NCBI GenBank assembly: GCA_001464865.1
Contig: LNEG01000111.1
Coordinates: 1 to 35,326 of the forward strand
Direction of reading: 5' to 3'
Origin: Burkholderiales bacterium Ga0074133
GTDB taxonomy: Bacteria > Pseudomonadota > Gammaproteobacteria > Burkholderiales > Burkholderiaceae_C
DNA length: 35,326 nucleotides
In this document: piece after piece, positions 16,762 through 24,726 of the stretch
Position numbering within the stretch: position 1 is the first letter of the stretch
Layout: the number at the start of each line of letters is the position of its first letter
The notes under the pieces: model-generated
What the model was told of the DNA's origin: nothing
What the model saw: the letters and a program-made list of their open reading frames with translations, nothing else
Database searches by the model: none
Position numbers and translations under genes: made by a program

Positions 16762-17019
16762 ATGTCTATCAAGCCATTCCAAGGTCATCCCGGATCGGGT
16801 ATGACCGAAGAGATTTCCCAGCAAGGGAAAAACCTTTGTCCTCCTCCTGCCGCTAACACCTCCGGTGAAAGCTTGGCGGCCCTAGCCGGTGGTGGGCAGG
16901 GGGAGGGCTCCGACATGATTTGGGGCGAGCTGAGAGCGCCAGAAGGCTTTTGGTTCAGCTGCCATTGCATGCGGGCATGGTTCCCTACCTCCGACGTTCG
17001 CGCGGAGCGTCGCGCATGA
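16762..17019 (+). CDS. Small phage protein, function unknown
   Basis: An 85-residue ORF (MSIKPFQGHPGSGMTEEISQ at the start) preceded by AAGGG. It has a Gly/Pro/Ala-rich middle and the segment GFWFSCHCMRAWFPTSD near its end; no family is recognised. Its stop overlaps the next start as ATGA, and it is the first rightward gene after the operator region, which supports its being real. It is probably an early gene under repressor control. Confidence 0.55.
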   Translation: MSIKPFQGHPGSGMTEEISQQGKNLCPPPAANTSGESLAALAGGGQGEGSDMIWGELRAPEGFWFSCHCMRAWFPTSDVRAERRA

Positions 17020-17312
17020 GGCTCGTCGCCAAGCACGCCCAAGTGGGCTACCTCACGCCAGGCCAGCGGCCAGGCTGCCGCAACTGCAAGCACTTCGAGC
17101 AAGTACGCCACGATTCGCCAGTGATGGCAGCGCGCCAGGCCTGCCTCAAGCACGAGCTGGAAGTCACAAGCGGCGGCATCTGCAATGACCACCAGCTGCG
17201 CCGCCAGGCGAACGAAAGCCAGTTCGCATACCTGACCAGGCAGCGCGATCTTCTCGAACGCGCTTTGCTCGATCAGCGCAGGACTCCCCAAGTCAGGGAG
17301 ACACGCCCATGA
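17016..17312 (+). CDS. Small phage protein with four-cysteine motif
   Basis: A 98-residue protein beginning MRLVAKHAQVGYLTPGQRPG. It contains CRNCKHFE, then ACLKHELEVTSGGICNDHQL. Four cysteines arranged CxxC...C...C, with nearby His residues, suggest a small metal-binding site. The C-terminal third is helical and charged (QRDLLERALLDQRR). No function is known to me. The start overlaps the preceding stop and the end overlaps the next start, both as ATGA, so the three small genes appear translationally coupled. Confidence 0.7.
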   Translation: MRLVAKHAQVGYLTPGQRPGCRNCKHFEQVRHDSPVMAARQACLKHELEVTSGGICNDHQLRRQANESQFAYLTRQRDLLERALLDQRRTPQVRETRP

Positions 17313-17683
17313 CCATCAACGGCCAATCGGGCGCGGCAATGCTGCTGTTGTCTCCCGAACCCCGCATGAGCCAAGAGGCGCGGCGCATTGTGCGTTGCGC
17401 TGCGCACATTCGTCTGTTCATGGACACGCCGGAAAAGTCGGCCTGGTTCGATGAACACATGTTCGAGGTCGAAACGGCATTGCGCCGCTATGCCTCCGAC
17501 TACATCAGCCAGGCCTGCACGGACCTGGATGCAGTATCTGCGCGCAGCCGCGCAGCTGCTGCGAATTTGCATTTTTCGACGACGCTCGACGGGGGCGGTT
17601 TTTGTCAGGCGGGCGTGGTAGCACCGCCTGACAGTCTCATGTGTGAGAAAAGTCGCTTCATCGGCGAGGGGGCGTCGCGCTGA
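17309..17683 (+). CDS. Phage protein upstream of the replication gene, function unknown
   Basis: A 124-residue soluble protein beginning MTINGQSGAAMLLLSPEPRM. The middle is helical (EARRIVRCAAHIRLFMDTPE, FEVETALRRYASDYISQACT). There is no signal peptide or membrane segment, and no recognised family. It overlaps its upstream neighbour by 4 bases and the replication initiator by 1 base (TGATG), so it is probably an early gene of the replication module. Confidence 0.65.
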   Translation: MTINGQSGAAMLLLSPEPRMSQEARRIVRCAAHIRLFMDTPEKSAWFDEHMFEVETALRRYASDYISQACTDLDAVSARSRAAAANLHFSTTLDGGGFCQAGVVAPPDSLMCEKSRFIGEGASR

Positions 17684-18867
17684 TGGCTTACGACACCGTC
17701 AAGCTCCGTTCGCCGTCCATCGATCCATCGGTGATGGCACGCATCGAGCAGCAATGCATCTTGCGCAGCGGCATGCACCTCGGTACGGGTGAAGTCCTGT
17801 ACGAGCTGCACGCGGGCGAGCTGCTCGGCTCCTGGGATAGCCGCATCGCCATCAAGCCGATGCACGAAGAGCACCAGGCCGACAAGAACGGCACCGTTCG
17901 CATGCACCCTTGCGAGCCTTATTTGCTCGTTGAGGCCAGCGTGCACAAGGCCATGCTTGGGCATAACGTTTACGGCGGGCCTACCGACTTCCGCAAGGCG
18001 TGTTGCGACCTTATCGCCCTGGTTGAAAAGCTGCTCGATACCGACATGCCAGGCGCCGACTTCTGGACCGTTCACCGCGTGGACGTGGCAAACGTCTTCA
18101 ACCTGCCCAAAGCCAGCATCAAACAGTTCTTCGACGGCATGCAGCTGCTGAGCTTTCCTCGGCGCGGCAAGAAGGCCATGAAGACCGCTCAAAGCCTGTA
18201 CTTCCCAGGCAAGACCACCACGGTCAAGTTCTATCACAAGGGCCCCGAATTCCGGGTCCACGACCTGGCGCGGCTGCGCCGGTTTTTCAAGATCTTGTTC
18301 GGCCATCTGTACGGGCCTGACGAGTCATTGCAGGAGCGCGTAGAGCGCAAATTGAACGCCCTTCAACGGCTCGCAGACAACCGGCTGCGCGTTGAGGTGG
18401 AGATACACGCCGACAAGCTGCAGTACGACTTTGGGCGCAACCCTCGGGTTGATGAGGTCACGGACGCCTACCTGCAGCGCATTCACGACGCAGAGATAGA
18501 GCGAGTGCTCAGAGAAGGGAAACAAGGCATGGACACCGTCCGCACCGAAGAGGCTGTATGGCAACGCCTGCAGGACACCTACCCCTCAAAGCTGGCCCAT
18601 GTACTCCATGCCTTCTGGCAGGTCATGGCTGTTCGAGGCGATGAAAAAGCGCGCGAGCGCTACACCAAACCCACGTTCTATCGAAACCGCAAATTGCTCG
18701 AAGAAGCGGGCGTGAGCTGGCGCGGTTCTGACGTTTTCATCGTTGCGAACGATTCCCCAATCCACGACTTCACGCCGATGCGCGTGGATCGCCGTTTCTG
18801 CTCTCTCCCGGCGCGGAATCGGCCTGAGTACCACGTTAGCCGGGACCTGTTGCGGCTTGCCGCTTGA
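17683..18867 (+). CDS. Filamentous phage replication initiator (gII/X family)
   Basis: A 394-residue protein of the phage/plasmid gII/X replication family. It should nick the replicative form at the plus-strand origin and start rolling-circle replication. Recognisable parts are the N-terminal MAYDTVKLRSPSI start, LLVEASVHKAMLGHNVYGGP, DFWTVHRVDVANVFNLP, SLYFPGKTTTVKFYHKGPEF and the C-terminal LRVEVEIHADKLQYDFG. The strand-specific nick site is not in this gene; the best candidate origin is at 26525-26835. A gX-like internal start cannot be judged from sequence alone. Confidence 0.9.
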   Translation: MAYDTVKLRSPSIDPSVMARIEQQCILRSGMHLGTGEVLYELHAGELLGSWDSRIAIKPMHEEHQADKNGTVRMHPCEPYLLVEASVHKAMLGHNVYGGPTDFRKACCDLIALVEKLLDTDMPGADFWTVHRVDVANVFNLPKASIKQFFDGMQLLSFPRRGKKAMKTAQSLYFPGKTTTVKFYHKGPEFRVHDLARLRRFFKILFGHLYGPDESLQERVERKLNALQRLADNRLRVEVEIHADKLQYDFGRNPRVDEVTDAYLQRIHDAEIERVLREGKQGMDTVRTEEAVWQRLQDTYPSKLAHVLHAFWQVMAVRGDEKARERYTKPTFYRNRKLLEEAGVSWRGSDVFIVANDSPIHDFTPMRVDRRFCSLPARNRPEYHVSRDLLRLAA

Positions 18868-18881
18868 TCGAAAGAACCACC

Positions 18882-19202
18882 ATGGCCACATCCAACGAAA
18901 CCAGCTCGACCACCAAGGCGCCCGCGTTCATGCAGGTGCACGTCAAAGGCCGCATCGATGCGCGCCGCCGCCACGAAAAAACGACGTATACGCGGATTCT
19001 CACGCCAGCGCCTGACGCCTACAGCCGCCCGCAAACCATCGAGATTCGCAGTAAGGGGACGCTCGGACAAGTCGGTGACGAAGTCATCGTGCTGGCCCAG
19101 CTGGGCGGCTACACGCGCAAGCCGTTTCGCAGCACCGACAAGGAGACCGGCGAGGTGTCCACCGTCACGCCGGTGGATATGACGCTTGACGCTATCGAGT
19201 GA
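18882..19202 (+). CDS. Phage single-stranded DNA-binding protein (gV-like)
   Basis: A 106-residue protein with FMQVHVKGRIDARRRHEKTT, ILTPAPDAYSRPQTIEIRSK and GDEVIVLAQLGGYTRKPF. This beta-rich pattern is that of small OB-fold ssDNA-binding proteins found right after the gII gene in inoviruses. It would coat the plus strand before export. ATG 18882 is preceded by GAAAGAA and lies 14 bases after the replication gene. The C-terminus (VDMTLDAIE) is acidic, as in such proteins. Confidence 0.8.
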   Translation: MATSNETSSTTKAPAFMQVHVKGRIDARRRHEKTTYTRILTPAPDAYSRPQTIEIRSKGTLGQVGDEVIVLAQLGGYTRKPFRSTDKETGEVSTVTPVDMTLDAIE

Positions 19203-19215
19203 TGCCAGGTCGTAG

Positions 19216-19229
19216 CCCTGCGCGCAGGG
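19216..19229. other. Perfect 14-bp palindrome between ssb-like and next gene
   Basis: CCCTGCGCGCAGGG forms a very stable stem. There is no T-run, so it may be an attenuator or an mRNA processing point between the replication and structural modules. Confidence 0.4.
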
Positions 19230-19260
19230 TTACCGCCTGTCATCTCAATACCGCTCCGCC

Positions 19261-19566
19261 ATGCCTCAGTGTGTCCGCGTGTTGCCCGTTGAAACGCCCT
19301 TTGCTCGCAACCTCGACGGAGGCGAGAACTTCACAACCATGTATCCCATGGTTGTCGTCGATCCGTCCTGCTCAACCGATTTACGCATTTTCACTACACA
19401 AGAGATTTCTTCGCCTGGTGGTAGTGCTGGCGTCAATCTCCCAGACCCTGTCTTGATGCGCGAATCCTTTTTTATGTCCTTCGGCCTGGTCATCAGCTGC
19501 TGGATTCTCGGTAAGTTTGTCGGCGCAGTTCTTGAACTTATTAAGGGTAAACAAAATGATTATTGA
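19261..19566 (+). CDS. Small phage membrane protein following the SSB gene
   Basis: A 101-residue protein (MPQCVRVLPVETPFARNLDG at its start) with one C-terminal TM segment, FFMSFGLVISCWILGKFVGAVL, and a basic tail (LIKGKQNDY). A protein with this shape is usual at this position in inoviruses, but its role is not established to me; a minor coat or assembly protein is possible. A shorter start at 19339 (MYPMVVVDPSC) cannot be excluded. A competing ORF in another frame (19199-19456) has no such features. The end overlaps the next gene by 11 bases. Confidence 0.65.
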   Translation: MPQCVRVLPVETPFARNLDGGENFTTMYPMVVVDPSCSTDLRIFTTQEISSPGGSAGVNLPDPVLMRESFFMSFGLVISCWILGKFVGAVLELIKGKQNDY

Positions 19567-19822
19567 TGCGTTCCTGCAGCTGATAGCGGCCAATCTGCAC
19601 CTGGTCATTGACGCTTCGATTTTTGCTGTCGTTTCTATTGCTGCAATCATCGTCGGCCTGGTTGTTTTTGAAAACAGTGCCAGAAAGTTGCTGCGCCTGG
19701 TCAGTGGCGATAGCGGCGGTCCCAAGGTTGGCTATCAATACGAAGAGTATGTGAACGGTAAGCCTGTTTATCGCACCTGGACGAAAAAAGATCGATATTT
19801 GCACGACAAAGCGCGCCGCTAG
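19556..19822 (+). CDS. Small phage membrane protein upstream of the coat gene
   Basis: An 88-residue protein, MIIDAFLQLIAANLHLVIDA at the start, with a TM helix FAVVSIAAIIVGLVVFEN and a hydrophilic, basic C-terminal half ending DRYLHDKARR. There is no known family. The start lies inside the previous gene's end, which suggests coupling. A role in coat assembly is possible from position only. Confidence 0.6.
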   Translation: MIIDAFLQLIAANLHLVIDASIFAVVSIAAIIVGLVVFENSARKLLRLVSGDSGGPKVGYQYEEYVNGKPVYRTWTKKDRYLHDKARR

Positions 19823-19833
19823 TCGTTAAAAGA

Positions 19834-19855
19834 ATTTGCGTCATCCGTCGCAAAT
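19834..19855 (+). other. Hairpin in the major-coat-gene leader
   Basis: ATTTGCG, loop TCATCCGT, CGCAAAT: a 7-bp stem about 36 bases before the coat start, in the 69-base gap. It may stabilise the highly expressed coat mRNA or mark a processing site. Confidence 0.4.
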
Positions 19856-19891
19856 AGTGCCCGTAAGGGTTAATCAACTGGAGTGTTTTCT

Positions 19892-20110
19892 ATGTCCCTC
19901 AAGCTCAAAGCAATTCTGTTTGCAATGTTCGCCGGTCTGATGGCGATGCTCGCTGGCCCTGCAGCTGCTGCAAGCCCCTTCGCTCCGCTTACTGCCGCCG
20001 TGACCTTCACCGACGTTATCGCCGCGCTGATGGCCGTGGCGGCCATCCTGGCAGGCCTGTACGTGACCATGCGCGGCGTCCGCACCGTGCTCGGTTTCAT
20101 CCGTCGCTAA
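19892..20110 (+). CDS. Major coat protein precursor (gVIII-like)
   Basis: A 72-residue precursor. Residues 1-27 are a signal peptide (MSLKLKAILFAMFAGLMAML then AGPAAAA). The mature about 45 residues contain an N-terminal stretch SPFAPLTAAVTFTD, one hydrophobic helix (VIAALMAVAAILAGLYV) and a basic C-terminus with four Arg (RGVRTVLGFIRR) to face the DNA. This is the classic inovirus coat layout, although the N-terminal part has few acidic residues. GGAG lies upstream of ATG 19892. A strong terminator follows. Confidence 0.92.
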   Translation: MSLKLKAILFAMFAGLMAMLAGPAAAASPFAPLTAAVTFTDVIAALMAVAAILAGLYVTMRGVRTVLGFIRR

Positions 20111-20129
20111 GTCTCACGCGGTTGTCATC

Positions 20130-20188
20130 AACCCCCAAAAACGGCCCGAGCACCGAAGGCGCGCAGGGCTGCTTTTTGGGGGTTTTTT
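20130..20188 (+). terminator. Central phage terminator after the major coat gene
   Basis: AACCCCCAAAAA pairs with TTTTTGGGGGTT (12 bp). The loop itself has a GGCCC/GGGCT inner pairing, and T's follow to 20188. It separates the abundant coat transcript from the minor coat and export genes, as the central terminator does in Ff phages. It could also serve as a structured element on the packaged strand. Confidence 0.88.
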
Positions 20189-20202
20189 CATGGTGAATTC
20201 GC

Positions 20203-20283
20203 ATGTATGACCTTTACATCATCGCGGCGTGGATGACGGGTGTTGTTGCCGGTGGCGCATTGATCCGGGGCCTTGAGTGGTGA
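20203..20283 (+). CDS. 26-residue coat-like peptide (gVII/gIX-like)
   Basis: The reading frame MYDLYIIAAWMTGVVAGGAL IRGLEW (26 residues) is a single short membrane helix with a polar end, the size and shape of the small end-cap proteins pVII/pIX. It lies between the coat terminator and the first adsorption gene. Its TGA overlaps the GTG start of that gene (GTGA), which argues for translation. No strong ribosome-binding site is visible; GTGAATT lies 8-14 bases upstream. Confidence 0.55.
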   Translation: MYDLYIIAAWMTGVVAGGALIRGLEW

Positions 20284-21782
20284 AGTTCCTGGCCTTCCTG
20301 CTGCTCGCGTTGGCCTCGTGCCTGGCATCGGCGCAGCAGGTCATTCCTGAGCACGAAGCGCAGCGGCAATACATCTCATTTGCCCAGGCCGCGCCGAAGA
20401 TTTTTGCGGCTGCGATTGCCCGCGCGCAGCCGAAGACCACCGACCGCGCAGCTTCCACCGGGGATTCGTATAACCGTGCGCTTGAGTACGCGAAACAGAT
20501 CGGCACAAAGACGGCCGCTGACCAGGCTGGAAACGCCTTTAGCTTTCTTTCGTTCCTGCCCGCGTTGGCTGGCTCGAAGCTCTACGGGGAAACGCTTTCG
20601 TACACGTTCTCCGGCGCGACTGTCACTGTCGCTTCAGAGCGCGATATCGGCGCCTTCGTGTATCGGCTGCGGCCTGCTTACCAATCGGCGTCTTCGCCCT
20701 CGTCATTCAATCCCGCCGTGCGGATTTATGACCCCGAGTTTGCATTCACGTTTAAGACGATGCCGAGGTATATCAGCGGCACCTACTCGCCGCAAAATCT
20801 TTGCGCCAGCTCGTCTAACGCTTGCACGAACCTTCAGCCATACACGGCGGGCCGGTACAAATGGTTCTACCGAGATTCAACAGCTCCTTATATCGTCGCG
20901 TGCAACGACGTTTCGGATTGCGTACAAGCGATGCTGTCATATGATTTCTACGTTAAAACGTACAAGCTGCGCACCGCTGGTTTTGACAACTTCGGCCAAT
21001 ACTACGGCGGCTATATGGTGCGGCCCTCGGGAAATTGTGCAGACGCTTCTGATTTTGCGTACCTGCAAACCCTTCTGCCTGGTCTTGCGTGTCTTTATTC
21101 GCTGCAATACAACTTCACTTTATCCGGCACGGATCAGACGTTTCGCGTGACTGGTGATTTTGAGAGTCCATACGTTCGCTATGTGTCATTGAATCCGGTT
21201 CCTCTTCTTTGTCCTGGTGCCACGAAATACCACCAGCTGGCCGCGTGCGACCCGCGATTCGCCAGCGATGTGATTTCGCCCAACACGCTGGCGCTCCTGG
21301 TCGATCGCATGTTTTATTGGGGTTCGCAGCGCTTCGGATATCGCGGCCTTGTGTACACGCCTGTGACGGTCCGTGACGTGCTCGCGGCCCTTGGCAACAC
21401 GCTCGTGAAGTTCTCCACGCTTGGGGAGGAGCTGCCGCCGCCAACCGTGGAGCCTCCGAACCCGCCCAGCGTGCCAGGTACTGGCGGCAGTGGCGCCGCT
21501 TCCGTGAATCTTGGCTCTGATCCGGCCATTGCACAGCCCACTGTCGAGGGCATTTCTGGCGCTTCGATCCTTGCGCCGGTCTGGTCCCTTTTTCCATCCT
21601 TGGCCGCCTATGGCCCGGGCGGTCATACGTCGCAGTGCCCGACGTTCTCGCCGTCCGTCTTCGGCGCTTCTCTGCACATCGAGGAGCACTGCCAGCTCTT
21701 GGAGACGCAACGCGCGGCGCTTGGGGCCGCTGCCTTGCTGTTGTGGGTGGTCGTCGCTCTACGAATCGTTTTGAGGGCCTAA
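20280..21782 (+). CDS. Adsorption/minor coat protein 1 (pIII-like)
   Basis: A 500-residue exported protein from a GTG start (VKFLAFLLLALASCLASA is the signal peptide). A large Tyr/Ser-rich N-terminal region follows, then a Pro-rich linker (PPPTVEPPNPPSVPGTGG). The conserved C-terminal domain has IAQP, LFPSL, GHTSQCP and HCQLLETQRAALGAAA, and the last 20 residues are a membrane anchor (LLLWVVVALRIVLRA). This is the layout of pIII: receptor-binding region outside, anchor in the inner membrane until release. The next gene encodes a paralogue. A conserved Cys pair lies in ACNDVSDC. It begins at the GTGA overlap with the 26-residue peptide. Confidence 0.85.
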   Translation: MKFLAFLLLALASCLASAQQVIPEHEAQRQYISFAQAAPKIFAAAIARAQPKTTDRAASTGDSYNRALEYAKQIGTKTAADQAGNAFSFLSFLPALAGSKLYGETLSYTFSGATVTVASERDIGAFVYRLRPAYQSASSPSSFNPAVRIYDPEFAFTFKTMPRYISGTYSPQNLCASSSNACTNLQPYTAGRYKWFYRDSTAPYIVACNDVSDCVQAMLSYDFYVKTYKLRTAGFDNFGQYYGGYMVRPSGNCADASDFAYLQTLLPGLACLYSLQYNFTLSGTDQTFRVTGDFESPYVRYVSLNPVPLLCPGATKYHQLAACDPRFASDVISPNTLALLVDRMFYWGSQRFGYRGLVYTPVTVRDVLAALGNTLVKFSTLGEELPPPTVEPPNPPSVPGTGGSGAASVNLGSDPAIAQPTVEGISGASILAPVWSLFPSLAAYGPGGHTSQCPTFSPSVFGASLHIEEHCQLLETQRAALGAAALLLWVVVALRIVLRA

Positions 21783-23351
21783 ATGCTGTTCTTGCTCCTG
21801 TGCCTTGCCCGTCGACATTCGCGGGCCTTCCTGGTCCACCTTTTGGCGTTCTCGCTGATTTGGTCGCCTGTCATGCAGGCCCGCGCAATTGCGCCAGCCG
21901 TCGTCCTGGTACCGATTGGCATCGCTGCAGCTCGCGTGTTCGTGGCTGCAGCTACTCGCGTTGGTTCTCAGTTGACTGCAACCAACGTCGCTGCCGGGTC
22001 AGGCTTGGCCTTGGTCGCCCTCGCTGGGGAAAACTGGACCGCCGTTGTGAACTACACATCAAACGCGGCGGCCAGCTGGCACTCGTCCATTACGGGGGGC
22101 GTGCTCTCCTTCGCCAGCTTGGCCAGCTCGGTAGGTGTCACCAGCGTGTCCACCGACGTTTCTTCCTATTCCTGGTCGGCCACTGCAGGCAACGTGAACG
22201 TCGGGTATGGCAACGTACCCATCAAGGACGCACGGCCAGGGAACCCTGGCGATACGGCGTTCGCCTTCACCACAAGGCATGACGGCAACTTTGCATATCA
22301 GCCGCTGGCCGGGAATACCTTCTCGACCGTCTACAACGCTTCGGGGTTCAAAAACTACTTGTGTCCGCTCATGCCAAACCCATCGGCTGAGCCTACGCAG
22401 GAGGCTTGCCGCGGCCTGCCTGAAATGCCCTTTGGCACGTTTCAATACGGCACCCAGTACATGAGCATCGGACTAGGTTGCAAAGAGGCCATCGATTGCG
22501 CGAAGGCGTACATATCGGCCCGCCTGGTGCAGCTCAGCTGGTTGCAGGGTACGACCTTCAACCCGCAGGGAATGCGCAACTTTGCGAATGCGGTCAACAA
22601 CGTCAGCGCGAACTTCGGCAGCTGCTTTGACACGCGCGTGTCCAGCTATACGGCGTTTCCTGGCTACCGGTGTCCGGTCACCCTGACGTACAACATCGCC
22701 GCGCTGGAATCGTCTAACCCTGGCGTCTTCAACACCGTTACGGAAAACTTCAACATCGATGTGAACCTGCAGAAGCCCAGTTTTTCGCAGGCGCAGACGC
22801 TTAACGACTACATCGACCGGTATCCGCTCGCGGGCTCGCAACCCATCGCGGCGGCCTCGCTGGCGCAGATGGTCAACGCCATGTTTTTGCAGGCCGCAAA
22901 CCGGGCGGGGTATTCCGGCATCAACTACTTTCCGATTACAGCTGCAGATGCTGCGGGCGCTCTCCAGCCTGGGGAAGTCGTGCCGTTGTCCTCGATCACT
23001 TCGCCGGTCGTAGCCGGTGGAGCTGGAACAGTGCCAGGCAATCCGACCGCACCTGGTGGCTCGGCCACTCTCGACCTTGGCCCGAATCCGAACATTGCGC
23101 AGCCTGGCCTGGAGGGCATCCCAACTGCTGCGCAGATCATGGCGCCCGTCTTCGATCTGTTCCCCTCGCTGCGCAATTTCCAGGTGCCGGGTCACACGTC
23201 ACAGTGTCCCGCGCTCTCGATCCCGCTGTGGGGTCAGGACATATCGACCAACAAGCATTGCGAGCTGATCGAGGGGCAGCGCTCCGCCCTTGGTGCAGCT
23301 GCTCTCGTTGGGTGGTCTATCGCTGCGCTCATCATCGTTCTGGGGGCCTGA
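21783..23351 (+). CDS. Adsorption/minor coat protein 2 (pIII-like paralogue)
   Basis: A 522-residue protein starting directly after the stop of protein 1. It has a long N-terminal export signal (ends near SPVMQARA). The middle region (GCKEAIDC, CPVTLTYNI, GYSGINYFPITAADAAGAL) corresponds loosely to protein 1. About half of the last 98 residues are identical to protein 1: LG.P.IAQP, APV..LFPSL, GHTSQCP, HC.L.E.QR.ALGAAAL and IVL.A. The first about 200 residues do not match. It is therefore a second pIII with a different N-terminal, presumably receptor-binding, part. Alternatively one of the pair has another virion-tip role. Neither frame is degraded. Confidence 0.85.
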   Translation: MLFLLLCLARRHSRAFLVHLLAFSLIWSPVMQARAIAPAVVLVPIGIAAARVFVAAATRVGSQLTATNVAAGSGLALVALAGENWTAVVNYTSNAAASWHSSITGGVLSFASLASSVGVTSVSTDVSSYSWSATAGNVNVGYGNVPIKDARPGNPGDTAFAFTTRHDGNFAYQPLAGNTFSTVYNASGFKNYLCPLMPNPSAEPTQEACRGLPEMPFGTFQYGTQYMSIGLGCKEAIDCAKAYISARLVQLSWLQGTTFNPQGMRNFANAVNNVSANFGSCFDTRVSSYTAFPGYRCPVTLTYNIAALESSNPGVFNTVTENFNIDVNLQKPSFSQAQTLNDYIDRYPLAGSQPIAAASLAQMVNAMFLQAANRAGYSGINYFPITAADAAGALQPGEVVPLSSITSPVVAGGAGTVPGNPTAPGGSATLDLGPNPNIAQPGLEGIPTAAQIMAPVFDLFPSLRNFQVPGHTSQCPALSIPLWGQDISTNKHCELIEGQRSALGAAALVGWSIAALIIVLGA

Positions 23352-23352
23352 C

Positions 23353-23640
23353 ATGTACGCAATCCTCTTCTCCGCCTTCAATGCCACGCTGGGTTTTTTA
23401 GTCCGCTCGGTCATTGCAAAGTTTTTCGTTTTCTTTGCGCTCTTCTTCATCACGACTGAGTTCCTTGCCGTCCTGGTCGACCGGCTGCCGAACGGTCAGG
23501 CCATGTCTGGCGCGCTCGCTGGCATCCCTCCGTCCATGTGGTACTTCCTCGACCTGGTGCACTTCGATGTGGGCTTGCCTGCCGTCATCAGTGCGTGGGT
23601 TCTGCGGTTCATGATCCGCCGTATTCCGGTCATTGGGTAA
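23353..23640 (+). CDS. Minor coat protein pVI-like (DUF2523 type)
   Basis: A 95-residue membrane protein (MYAILFSAFNATLGFLVRSV at the start) with hydrophobic segments at about 5-20, 24-42 and 75-88, and a basic end RFMIRRIPVIG. Size, membrane pattern and position between pIII and pI match pVI, which caps the virion end with pIII and mediates release. It starts one base after the preceding stop. Confidence 0.85.
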   Translation: MYAILFSAFNATLGFLVRSVIAKFFVFFALFFITTEFLAVLVDRLPNGQAMSGALAGIPPSMWYFLDLVHFDVGLPAVISAWVLRFMIRRIPVIG

Positions 23641-23643
23641 GCC

Positions 23644-24726
23644 ATGCCGATCAACGCTTACACCGGGTTGATGGGCTCGGGGAAGACATACGAAGTTGTC
23701 GGCTTCGTCATCCTTCCGGCACTGCTTCGCGGTCGCCGCGTGGTGACGAACATCGAAGGCCTGGACTACGAAAAAATTTGCGCGTATCTCCATGAGAAAC
23801 ACCCAGGCGCGGACCTCGGCCAGCTCCTCATGGTCACCAACGAGCAGATTGCGGCCGATGGCTTTTTCCCCTGCCGCGATGGCGACGAAGAGGCCACGGT
23901 GAAGGGTGGCGACATGGTCTGCATCGACGAGGCCTGGCGCTTCTTTGGCACGTCCACAAAGATCAAGGCCAGCACGCAAGTTTTCTTGCGCGAGCATCGC
24001 CACTACACGGACCCCGAAACGAAAGTCAGCTGCGATCTGGCCTTGATGCTGCAGAGCATTGGGGACCTCCATCGAACCGTGAAATCTGTCGTCGAGCTTT
24101 CGTTCAGGACGCACAAGCTCAAGACCGTAGGGCTGAACAAGCGGTACCGCCTGGACATGTTCGAGGGCACCAATCAGAAGATCAGCACGCGGGCTAACAC
24201 CTGGCAGAAGGCCTACGACCCGGCCATTTTTGGGCTGTACAGCAGCTACGCGGCTGGGTCTGGCAAAGAGCTGGCGATTGATGGCCGCCAGAACGTTCTC
24301 AGGGACCCTCGCAACATCGCAATGGCCGTTGGCGTGCTGTTGATTTTTGGCGTGGGTGCCTTCGGTATCTCGCACATCTTCAACCGGTACAAGGCACCCA
24401 AGGACGCGGCAGCGGCCACCACTGAACCGGTCGCACCTGGCCGAGCTGCACCTGGTGCACCGCCTGGGCCTGCGCCGGTCGCCAAGACCTCTGATTCGAC
24501 AGATTGGCGCCTGGCTGGCCGCATTGTGACGGCTCGCGGTGAGCGGGCTGTGTTGGTTGGCGCCGCTGCACGGGTGCGGGTCGAGGACCCCGCGCTGTTC
24601 GTCGGTTATGGCTGGGATCGCCGCGCCATGATCGATGGCGAGCGCATTTCTGCCTGGTCGGGTCCAGCAGCTGGTGCTACCGGCTCCGCATCTGAATCGT
24701 CGTCTGTTCTGTCTGTGGGTAAATGA
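23644..24726 (+). CDS. Phage assembly ATPase pI (Zot family)
   Basis: A 360-residue inner-membrane protein that drives virion assembly and export. Walker A GLMGSGKT is at residues 8-15 and Walker B MVCIDEAW near 90-97. RTHKLKTVGLNKRYRLDMFE and ANTWQKAYDPAIFGLYSSY are family-typical. A single TM (IAMAVGVLLIFGVGAFGISH) near 224-246 separates the cytosolic ATPase from a periplasmic part with a Pro/Ala linker, which should contact the secretin. The Zot name comes from the CTXphi homologue; nothing here indicates a toxin. The stop overlaps the secretin start (ATGA). Confidence 0.93.
   Translation: MPINAYTGLMGSGKTYEVVGFVILPALLRGRRVVTNIEGLDYEKICAYLHEKHPGADLGQLLMVTNEQIAADGFFPCRDGDEEATVKGGDMVCIDEAWRFFGTSTKIKASTQVFLREHRHYTDPETKVSCDLALMLQSIGDLHRTVKSVVELSFRTHKLKTVGLNKRYRLDMFEGTNQKISTRANTWQKAYDPAIFGLYSSYAAGSGKELAIDGRQNVLRDPRNIAMAVGVLLIFGVGAFGISHIFNRYKAPKDAAAATTEPVAPGRAAPGAPPGPAPVAKTSDSTDWRLAGRIVTARGERAVLVGAAARVRVEDPALFVGYGWDRRAMIDGERISAWSGPAAGATGSASESSSVLSVGK

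Noticed and set aside
19199-19456. An 85-codon ORF overlapping the small gene after the SSB gene
   Set aside because: The other frame (19261-19566) has a membrane helix, a basic tail and an overlap with the next gene; this one has no signal of coding.
23644-24726. Zot-family gene as an enterotoxin
   Set aside because: The ATPase motifs, membrane topology and gene position are those of the assembly protein pI; toxicity applies to a special C-terminal part of the CTXphi homologue that is not evident here.
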